Both the position numbers and the translations under genes were made by a program. DNA of 6,964 nucleotides from an uncultured Clostridia bacterium (GTDB taxonomy: Bacteria; Bacillota; Clostridia; Christensenellales; UBA1242): the NCBI GenBank assembly GCA_948434855.1, contig CAOJFR010000040.1:1-6964 (forward strand), given 5' to 3'. Each line of letters starts with the position of its first letter. The first letter of the stretch is position 1. The notes beneath the pieces were generated by a model. The model was not told the DNA's origin. It saw only the letters and a program-made list of their open reading frames with translations, and ran no database searches. Shown here piece after piece: positions 1-4,905 of this stretch.

Positions 1-213
1 TCTCCTTTTTTTGTCTTCATAAAAAAACAAATAGTTGATTTTGGCACCATAGACTTTATGGATGCCTCTTAAATATCTTAGGTTTATGTTTGTGAATTCG
101 TTTTCCCACTTTTTTAGGGTTTTTGGCGTTACTCCAATTTTTGCACTTGCCTCTTTTATGCTTAGCCCGAGTTCTTCTCTCACTTCTTTTAATCTGTTTG
201 GAATTTTAATCAT
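1..213 (-). CDS. XRE (Cro/C1)-family HTH regulator, 3' part beyond the left edge
   Basis: Seventy-one codons are open on the minus strand and run off the left edge without a stop, so the protein is partial at its C-terminus. Residues about 6-63 form a Cro/C1-type helix-turn-helix: RLKEVREELGLS (helix 1), IKEASAKIGVTPKTLKKWE (helices 2-3, the DNA-reading part) and a following helical segment ending in KVYGAKINYLFF, the usual spacing for this fold. The start at 213 is chosen because AAGGAG lies 5 bases upstream on the minus strand; an in-frame ATG at 243 has no comparable site. It would act as a dimeric DNA-binding repressor or activator in the cytoplasm. It is divergent from another XRE gene at 414, and a perfect palindrome sits in its own promoter, suggesting autoregulation. 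Any effector or C-terminal domain is outside the window. Confidence 0.8.
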   Translation of the reverse strand, partial: MIKIPNRLKEVREELGLSIKEASAKIGVTPKTLKKWENEFTNINLRYLRGIHKVYGAKINYLFFYEDKKRR

Positions 214-218
214 AATGG

Positions 219-224
219 CTCCTT
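219..224 (-). promoter_or_regulatory. Shine-Dalgarno site fixing the start of the leftward XRE gene
   Basis: On the minus strand the bases read AAGGAG, 5 bases before the ATG at 213. This favours 213 over the ATG at 243, whose upstream sequence (GATTATTAGG, far from the ATG) is a poor site. Confidence 0.7.
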
Positions 225-278
225 TTAAAACTTCTTTTGTCATTTTGATTATTATGTAAGCCTAATAATCTATAATTT

Positions 279-305
279 AATATTAGTTAAAATTTAACTA
301 ATATT
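279..305. repeat. Perfect 13-bp inverted repeat, candidate operator
   Basis: AATATTAGTTAAA (279-291), one central A, then TTTAACTAATATT (293-305) form an exact 27-bp palindrome, including a symmetric G286/C298 pair. It spans the spacer and -10 of the predicted leftward promoter and touches its -35. A dimeric XRE protein bound here would block polymerase. The core TAGTTAA recurs at 356-362, just before the -35 of the rightward gene. The palindrome is seen directly; operator function is inferred from its placement between two HTH genes. Confidence 0.6.
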
Positions 306-309
306 TCAA
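280..309 (-). promoter_or_regulatory. Promoter of the leftward XRE gene
   Basis: On the minus strand, TTGAAA (309-304) is followed after 18 bases by TAATAT (285-280). Transcription would begin near 273, leaving a leader of about 60 bases that contains the AAGGAG site before the ATG at 213. The 27-bp palindrome coincides with the promoter core. Confidence 0.55.
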
Positions 310-365
310 ATTATAATTTAATTATAATTAATAAATAACTTATGTAAAGTAAATTTAGTTAATAA

Positions 366-394
366 TTGAATAATTTTTGTATTTTTTATATTAT
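366..394 (+). promoter_or_regulatory. Promoter of the rightward XRE gene
   Basis: TTGAAT (366-371), a 17-base spacer and TATTAT (389-394). The start would be near 401, giving a leader of about 13 bases with a weak AGGA site at 403-406 before the ATG at 414. The surrounding DNA is very AT-rich, so other -10 choices (for example TATATT at 387) cannot be excluded. Confidence 0.5.
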
Positions 395-413
395 TTTATT
401 ATAGGATGAGATT

Positions 414-728
414 ATGAATTTAAAAGAATTAAGATTAATTAATAAAAAAAGTCAGTCTGAAATTGCTGCAGTTGTGGGGACAACTCAATCAAACTATGGC
501 AAATATGAGCTTGGAACCATTGAACCAGATATTTCTACACTTGTGAAATTGGCAGATTTTTATGGTGTGTCGCTTGATTACTTGGTGGGCAGAGAGTTTA
601 AAAATGACCTTGGCTTTTTAACAAGCACTCAATATGAAACATTAAAAAAATTTTTGGAACTAAGTGAGGCTGACCAAGGCGTGGCTTTGGGGTATATTAC
701 TTTTTTGGGTGATAATAAAAAAAGCTAG
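414..728 (+). CDS. XRE (Cro/C1)-family HTH transcriptional regulator
   Basis: This is a complete 104-residue protein. Residues 2-59 are a textbook Cro/C1 helix-turn-helix: NLKELRLINKKSQSEIAAVVG, then the recognition helix TTQSNYGKYELG, then PDISTLVKLADFYGVSLDYLVGR. The remaining 45 residues are short, charged and probably helical, and resemble no effector domain I recognise. This is the layout of small phage-repressor-like or housekeeping XRE proteins. It is divergent from a second XRE gene and has its own promoter. The downstream gene serS has a separate promoter, and no terminator lies between them, so some read-through into serS is possible. Target genes cannot be told from the sequence; cross- or self-regulation through the shared intergenic space is the simplest guess. 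Family assignment is firm, function beyond DNA binding is not. Confidence 0.92.
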   Translation: MNLKELRLINKKSQSEIAAVVGTTQSNYGKYELGTIEPDISTLVKLADFYGVSLDYLVGREFKNDLGFLTSTQYETLKKFLELSEADQGVALGYITFLGDNKKS

Positions 729-736
729 TAAAAATA

Positions 737-765
737 TTGTAATAAATTTTTATAAGTGCTATTAT
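737..765 (+). promoter_or_regulatory. serS promoter with extended -10
   Basis: TTGTAA (737-742), a 17-base spacer and TATTAT (760-765), with TG at 757-758 giving an extended -10 (TGCTATTAT). Transcription would start near 772, only about 15 bases before the serS ATG. The AGGAG at 776-780 is the Shine-Dalgarno site, 6 bases from the ATG. There is no room for a T-box leader. Confidence 0.65.
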
Positions 766-786
766 ATGTTTAATTAGGAGAAAAGT

Positions 787-2073
787 ATGATTGACATTAA
801 TATTATTAGAAATAATCCAGAACTTGTTAGGGAAAATATTAAGAAAAAGTTTCAGGACAGCAAACTTGTTTTGGTTGATGAAGTTATTGAACTTGACAAA
901 AAAAATAGAACACTTAAGGCGGATGGTGACAACCTTAGAGCCCAAAGAAACAAACTTTCTGCACAAATTGGAAGTCTTGTGAGAGAGGGTAAAACCGCTG
1001 AGGTTGAAGCAATTAAGGCAGAAGTTAAGGCGGATGCTGACAAGCTTTTGGAAATTGAAAAAGAACAAACAGAGCTTGATGAAGAAATTAAAAAGCGCAT
1101 GATGCTTATTCCTAACATTATAGATGACAGTGTGCCTATTGGCGAGGATGACAGCAAAAATGTTGAGGTTGAAAGATTTGGTGAGCCAGTTGTTCCTGAA
1201 TTTGAAATTCCTTATAATGCAGACATTTTTAATGGAGTTGGCGGGTTAGACAAAGATGCTGCTGGCAGAACTTCTGGCAACGGATTTTATTATCTTATGG
1301 GTGATATTGCAAGGCTTCATGAGGCTATGATTGCTTATGGCAGAGACTATATGATAGACAAGGGTTTTACATATTGCATTCCTCCATTTATGATTCATAG
1401 TGATGTTGTGACTGGCGTTATGAGTTTTGCAGAAATGGATGCCATGATGTATAAAATTGAGGGTGAAGACCTTTATTTGATTGGCACAAGTGAACACTCT
1501 ATGATTGGTAAATTTAAAGACCAAATTATTAAAGAAGAAGAACTTCCTATTACCTTAACATCTTACTCTCCATGTTTTAGAAAAGAAATTGGTTCACATG
1601 GCTTGGAAGAGAGAGGCGTTTATAGAGTGCATCAGTTTGAAAAACAAGAAATGGTTGTGCTTTGCAAGGCAGAGCAGGCTATGGATTGGTATAACAAGAT
1701 GTGGAGCTATTCAGTTGAAATTTTTAGGAATATGAACATTCCGGTTCGTCAGCTTGAGTGCTGCTCTGGCGACCTTGCAGACCTTAAGGTTAAGTCTTGT
1801 GATATTGAGGCTTGGAGCCCAAGACAAAAGAAATATTTTGAAGTTTGCTCTTGCTCAACACTTGGCGATGCTCAGGCAAGAAGACTTAACATTAGGGCAA
1901 AAGGCAAAGATGGAAACTATTTGGTTAACACCCTAAACAACACTGTGCTTGCAAGCCCAAGAGCTATGATTGCACTAGTTGAAAACAACTATAACGCAGA
2001 TGGCTCAATAACAATTCCTGAAGTTCTTAGACCATATATGGGTGGTAAGGAAAAAATTGAGAGAAAGGCATAA
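787..2073 (+). CDS. serS: Seryl-tRNA synthetase
   Basis: This class II synthetase charges tRNA-Ser (and tRNA-Sec where present) with serine using ATP, in the cytoplasm. The 428-residue length is normal. Residues about 28-105 are a charged heptad-rich region, the coiled-coil arm that grips the tRNA long variable arm. The catalytic core follows: the serine-binding TxE motif is TSE (234-236), motif 2 is around SPCFRKEIGSHG to RVHQFEKQEM (261-289, with ATP-contacting R265), and motif 3 is NTLNNTVLASPRAM (381-394, R392). The C-terminus GSITIPEVLRPYMGG is classic. Some motifs (GTSEHSM, GSHGLEERGVYRVHQFEK, CDIEAWSPRQKKY, TLNNTVLASPR) look closer to archaeal/eukaryotic-style SerRS than to the usual bacterial TAE and LNGSGLAVGRT patterns; that comparison is from memory. 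AGGAG sits 6 bases before the ATG. A bidirectional terminator follows. Confidence 0.97.
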   Translation: MIDINIIRNNPELVRENIKKKFQDSKLVLVDEVIELDKKNRTLKADGDNLRAQRNKLSAQIGSLVREGKTAEVEAIKAEVKADADKLLEIEKEQTELDEEIKKRMMLIPNIIDDSVPIGEDDSKNVEVERFGEPVVPEFEIPYNADIFNGVGGLDKDAAGRTSGNGFYYLMGDIARLHEAMIAYGRDYMIDKGFTYCIPPFMIHSDVVTGVMSFAEMDAMMYKIEGEDLYLIGTSEHSMIGKFKDQIIKEEELPITLTSYSPCFRKEIGSHGLEERGVYRVHQFEKQEMVVLCKAEQAMDWYNKMWSYSVEIFRNMNIPVRQLECCSGDLADLKVKSCDIEAWSPRQKKYFEVCSCSTLGDAQARRLNIRAKGKDGNYLVNTLNNTVLASPRAMIALVENNYNADGSITIPEVLRPYMGGKEKIERKA

Positions 2074-2086
2074 GCAAATTTAAAAT

Positions 2087-2118
2087 AAAAAACACCAGAC
2101 ATAATCTGGTGTTTTTTT
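2087..2118. terminator. Bidirectional intrinsic terminator between serS and the lipoprotein gene
   Basis: AACACCAGA (2091-2099) pairs perfectly with TCTGGTGTT (2105-2113) around the loop CATAA. The stem can extend through A2087-2090 and T2114-2117. A T-run (2112-2118) follows on the plus strand and the upstream A-rich tract gives a T-rich tract on the minus strand. It sits between two convergent genes, 17 bases after the serS stop and 7 bases after the lipoprotein stop, so it can serve both. Confidence 0.88.
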
Positions 2119-2125
2119 ATTAAAC

Positions 2126-2734
2126 TTAATTATATGCTCTTGGTTCTGCATGAATTTCTAAGCCATAAATAAGCCACTTGAAAGTTACTTTTTTGTCATC
2201 TGGCGTGTTATAAATTTCTGTGTTAAAGATATCAAATTTAATTGTTGCTCCGGTGGTTGTGGCAACAACTTTGTTTATGTCAAATCTAAATTCGGCTGAG
2301 CCTTCTTTTTTGGCATATGTAACACGATTGTCTTTAAAGGTTTTATCTGTTTGTTCTGTTCCGACTTTGTTTTCATCAATTACATTTTCAATAGTAAGAT
2401 ATAGATTAAATTCTTTGTCGCTAGATTCATTTGTATAGACATAAAAAATTATATAATCAATATATAAATGATAGGTTCTTGATGCCTCAGAATGAGGTTT
2501 TATTACAAACTCTGAATAGCTATCTAGCAGGTCTTTGTTTGGTTTTTTTAAAGTTAAGTCTGCTAAGCTTAAGTTTCTTGTGCTGTCTGGATTGAAAAAT
2601 GAGGTTGTTACAGAGTTGTTAAAATAATAGTCTAGAGCTTTTATTTTTGCAACTTCTTTTTTTCCGCAACCAACCAAACAAATAACAGGAATGCACAAAA
2701 ATATTAGTAGAAATTTTTTTAGTTTATTTTTCAT
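2126..2734 (-). CDS. Small secreted lipoprotein of unknown function
   Basis: The 202-residue protein begins with a type II signal peptide: a positive N-terminus (MKNKLKK), a hydrophobic stretch (FLLIFLCIPVI) and the lipobox LVGC at residues 20-23. C23 should be lipidated and become the mature N-terminus, anchoring the protein outside the cytoplasmic membrane. The mature part alternates polar and hydrophobic residues (for example YHLYIDYIIFYVY, EFNLYLTIENVI, ATIKFDIF), which suggests a beta-sandwich. I recognise no family and see no catalytic motif. It lies 25 bases downstream of the signal peptidase gene on the same strand, with AAGGTG about 4 bases before its ATG, so it is probably translated from the same mRNA. 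A type I signal peptidase would not itself process a lipoprotein, so the pairing does not show an enzyme-substrate relation. It ends at a shared bidirectional terminator. Confidence 0.85.
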   Translation of the reverse strand: MKNKLKKFLLIFLCIPVICLVGCGKKEVAKIKALDYYFNNSVTTSFFNPDSTRNLSLADLTLKKPNKDLLDSYSEFVIKPHSEASRTYHLYIDYIIFYVYTNESSDKEFNLYLTIENVIDENKVGTEQTDKTFKDNRVTYAKKEGSAEFRFDINKVVATTTGATIKFDIFNTEIYNTPDDKKVTFKWLIYGLEIHAEPRAYN

Positions 2735-2759
2735 AAAACACCTTATTTGTTAAATTGCT

Positions 2760-3734
2760 TTAAAAGAGAGATTTAAATTTGTTCCATATTGCAATAAATA
2801 TGTTTTCGCCATAGGCGATTGTAAGTTTAACAGAGCCGGAAATTGTGTCATAGGTTACAGCACCAAAATATCTGCTGTCTTCAGAACCATTGCGGTTGTC
2901 ACCCATAACAAAATATTCGTTTTCTCCAAGTTTTCTGTCTGCACTGCCTTTATTTTTAAGCTCTGTGAAAAGCTGATAATAGTAAGGGAAGTATGACCTT
3001 GAACTTGAGTCGCCAAAAATTTCAAGCATAGAAATTGAAAAATACATATGTTGGTCTAAATAAGATTGGTCTAAACCAATGTCTTTTCCAGTTTCATCAA
3101 GCACCATAATATCATAATAAAGCCTGTCAGTTGAAGCAACAGAAGTTGGGTTATCTATAATAAAAAATCTTAAGGTTTGATTTGGGCAGGCGATAACTCT
3201 TTTGATTAAAAAGTCAACATCTTGCTCAGTTATATATTTGTTATCTTTATTTTCAACAATAACAATGTCATTGTTTTTATATCGCTTTTCTTGACTATAA
3301 TATACCACGTCGCAGTGTTCGGTGTCACGTTCGCTAGATACATTGACATTGATTGATGGCTGCATACTTGTTCCGACAACCTTTATTGGTGTTAACCAAA
3401 CTTGAAACAAAAATATTGATGAAATTAGAGCGATTCCAAACACCATTAAAAATGCAAATAGTGAGCCATCAACAAAAAACGAAAGTTTACCTTTTTGTTC
3501 TTTTGGCTTTTCGTCATCAGGCGTAAGGTCGCTCATTTCCAAGCTTTCGCCAGTTGGAACAAACTCTCCGTTTTGCAAAAGCGCTTCTTTTGCACGAGCT
3601 TCTTCAATTTCTTTTGCTCGCATTTCTAAAAGCTTGTCTTCAGAAATTTCCTCAGCAAAAAATCTGGCGGTGTTTTCTTCGCCAATAATCTCTGCAATTT
3701 GATCTTTTTCATCTCTAAAGTCGTATGGCTTCAT
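2760..3734 (-). CDS. lepB: Type I signal peptidase with N-terminal extension and large insertion
   Basis: This membrane-bound serine protease cleaves signal peptides from exported pre-proteins outside the membrane, using a Ser-Lys dyad. All key boxes are visible: GTSMQPSI with nucleophile S123, FLIKRVIACPNQ with general base K178, and YFVMGDNRNGSEDSRYFG (274-291). One transmembrane segment is at about 91-113 (LFAFLMVFGIALISSIFLF). At 324 residues it is much longer than typical Gram-positive enzymes of about 180-200. The first ~85 residues are a charged, Glu/Lys-rich cytoplasmic region, probably helical (AKEIEEARAKEALL). A further ~85 residues lie between box D and box E, where a short cap domain is usual in Gram-positive types; E. 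coli LepB has a larger domain there. Box D reads VIACPNQ rather than VIGLPGD. An in-frame TAA at 3758-3756 excludes an upstream start. There is no Shine-Dalgarno site, and the -10 ends 8 bases before the ATG. Confidence 0.93.
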   Translation of the reverse strand: MKPYDFRDEKDQIAEIIGEENTARFFAEEISEDKLLEMRAKEIEEARAKEALLQNGEFVPTGESLEMSDLTPDDEKPKEQKGKLSFFVDGSLFAFLMVFGIALISSIFLFQVWLTPIKVVGTSMQPSINVNVSSERDTEHCDVVYYSQEKRYKNNDIVIVENKDNKYITEQDVDFLIKRVIACPNQTLRFFIIDNPTSVASTDRLYYDIMVLDETGKDIGLDQSYLDQHMYFSISMLEIFGDSSSRSYFPYYYQLFTELKNKGSADRKLGENEYFVMGDNRNGSEDSRYFGAVTYDTISGSVKLTIAYGENIFIAIWNKFKSLF

Positions 3735-3742
3735 ATAATTTA

Positions 3743-3771
3743 ATTTTACACTATTTTAAAAATTATTTCAA
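3743..3771 (-). promoter_or_regulatory. Signal peptidase promoter, apparently leaderless
   Basis: On the minus strand, TTGAAA (3771-3766), exactly 17 bases, then TAAAAT (3748-3743). The start of transcription would fall at about 3736-3735, essentially at the ATG (3734). A perfect TTGACA at 3814-3809 is an alternative upstream -35, but its best -10 (CATAAA, 18-base spacer) is weaker. Confidence 0.6.
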
Positions 3772-3857
3772 TAGATTTTGCAATTTTATGCACTCCTAAA
3801 ACTCTATATGTCAAATTTTAAAAAATTTATTTTAAATTGTAGAATTTCGTAAAAAAG

Positions 3858-3868
3858 TATGCTAAAAT
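3858..3868 (+). promoter_or_regulatory. Extended -10 promoter of the methyltransferase-like gene, apparently leaderless
   Basis: TATGCTAAAAT matches the extended -10 pattern TRTGN followed by TAAAAT (3863-3868). A weak TTGTAG at 3837-3842 is 20 bases upstream, too far for a normal -35, which fits an extended -10 promoter that needs little from the -35. The -10 ends 6 bases before the ATG at 3875, so transcription would start at or next to the A of the ATG. Confidence 0.6.
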
Positions 3869-3874
3869 TAAAGC

Positions 3875-4831
3875 ATGAGAAAATTATTTTATGCCACTTT
3901 TGAGCGTGGCTTTGGCGATGTTGCTGAACAGGTAATAAAAAAATATGACAAAACTTCACACATAAAAAGTGTTTTTAATGATGCTGTGTTGTTTTTTGCT
4001 GATGAAAAGTTTAATTTTGCAAACAGTTTGTTTTTGGAAAACTATACAGTTTTTGACCATTCAAAAAAAGAGGGCAATGGTGCAATTAATGCTGAAATGA
4101 AACATTTGCTTGAAAAAAAGGGTTTTAAAATTAGCTTTCCTAGTGATGTTAAAAAGTTTAAACTCACTTTTTTAAAGTATTCTGATAAGCTTTTAATTGA
4201 CCAAAATCTTAGAAATGCATTTGAAATTATGCTTAAAAAGATGACTCATAAGCAAATTGGCTTTTATGACACCGATGCAGAGCTTGTTTTGATGGCAAAA
4301 GAAGAGGGTGATTGTTTGTTTATGAAAAAAAATAAACAAAATTCAGAACTTTTAAAACTTGCTGGTTATGAAATTTCTCCACAAACTGCTTTTGTTATGA
4401 ACTTTTTGTCTTGCCCTGTGGAAAAAGAAGTTTCGTTAGACCCATTTGCTGGCAGTGGACTTATTTCATATATTAGAGCACTATGTTTTAAAAAATCTAA
4501 CGTTATTGCAGTTGAGCCAGATGCAAACAAGGTTGCATTAATAAAAAAACTTGCGAAAAGCCTTAAAGATAAAAGCTTTTCAGTGATGAAGTATAAATTT
4601 TTAAGTGAGATTTTTCCTATTCGCTTTATTGATAAAATTGTTACAGTTCCACCAACAGACAAAAAGGAGTTTTCTGATTTTTTGAGAAAATGCTATGTTT
4701 TAAAAGTTAAAAAAGTGGTTATTCTCACAAAGTTTAAGGATGTTAAGCAGCAGGCTCGTGATATGTTTGAAATTGAAGAGCAGTTTTGCGTGGGTGGGCA
4801 AAACATTTATGTGCTAACCCTTGATAAATAA
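3875..4831 (+). CDS. THUMP-like / SAM-dependent RNA methyltransferase-family protein (Trm11/RlmKL type), degenerate motif IV
   Basis: The 318-residue protein has the layout of THUMP-domain RNA guanine-N2 methyltransferases. The N-terminal ~105 residues begin FYATFERGFGDVAEQVI, like the start of THUMP proteins. A linker typical of the group follows (LRNAFEIMLKKMTHKQIGFYDTDAELVLMAKEEGDCLFM), then a Rossmann-type domain from about 165. SAM-binding motif I is LDPFAGSG (188-195), and VIAVEPD (210-216) supplies the acidic residue for the ribose. The catalytic motif IV, normally (D/N)PP(Y/F) in this family, reads VPPT at 258-261, lacking both the Asp/Asn and the aromatic residue. The enzyme may therefore use a different chemistry, be inactive, or act as a binding protein. 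In-frame TAA at 3869-3871 fixes the start. There is no Shine-Dalgarno site. A nested hairpin terminator follows. The RNA target is unknown. Confidence 0.75.
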   Translation: MRKLFYATFERGFGDVAEQVIKKYDKTSHIKSVFNDAVLFFADEKFNFANSLFLENYTVFDHSKKEGNGAINAEMKHLLEKKGFKISFPSDVKKFKLTFLKYSDKLLIDQNLRNAFEIMLKKMTHKQIGFYDTDAELVLMAKEEGDCLFMKKNKQNSELLKLAGYEISPQTAFVMNFLSCPVEKEVSLDPFAGSGLISYIRALCFKKSNVIAVEPDANKVALIKKLAKSLKDKSFSVMKYKFLSEIFPIRFIDKIVTVPPTDKKEFSDFLRKCYVLKVKKVVILTKFKDVKQQARDMFEIEEQFCVGGQNIYVLTLDK

Positions 4832-4841
4832 TTTGTTTAAT

Positions 4842-4905
4842 AAAAATCCTCAGAGGATTTGTGACTATTCTTTGGCTTAGTCACAGCAAAACTCTGAGGT
4901 TTTTT
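4842..4905. terminator. Nested two-hairpin bidirectional terminator
   Basis: Outer stem CCTCAGAG (4848-4855) pairs perfectly with CTCTGAGG (4892-4899) and is followed by T6 (4900-4905). Inside it a second perfect 8-bp stem, TGTGACTA (4860-4867) with TAGTCACA (4878-4885), closes a 10-base loop. On the minus strand the outer stem is followed by a short T-run from A4842-4846. It lies between two convergent genes, and the stop codon of the leftward gene (4906-4904) overlaps the T-tract. Confidence 0.8.

Noticed and set aside
214..243. Start of the leftward XRE gene at ATG 243
   Set aside because: No good Shine-Dalgarno site before it, while ATG 213 has AAGGAG at ideal spacing and begins right before the HTH fold.
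62..259. Rightward open frame of 65 codons at the left edge
   Set aside because: It is antisense to the leftward XRE gene, has no Shine-Dalgarno site, and its translation resembles no protein, whereas the opposite strand gives a clear helix-turn-helix.
311..327. Second palindrome, TTATAATT-T-AATTATAA
   Set aside because: It is made only of A and T in a nearly pure A/T stretch, so chance is likely; it is not placed on a promoter core.
697..1524. Several antisense or out-of-frame open frames across serS
   Set aside because: All lie inside the strongly conserved serS coding frame, and the AT-rich codon pattern easily leaves shadow frames open; none has recognisable domains.
3786..3814. Alternative signal peptidase promoter with perfect TTGACA at 3814-3809
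   Set aside because: The only -10 at suitable distance is CATAAA, weaker than the TTGAAA-17-TAAAAT pair closer to the gene; it may be a secondary promoter but was not listed as a separate feature.
3813..3828. A/T palindrome between the divergent signal peptidase and methyltransferase-like genes
   Set aside because: It is composed of homopolymeric A and T runs and is expected by chance at this base composition.
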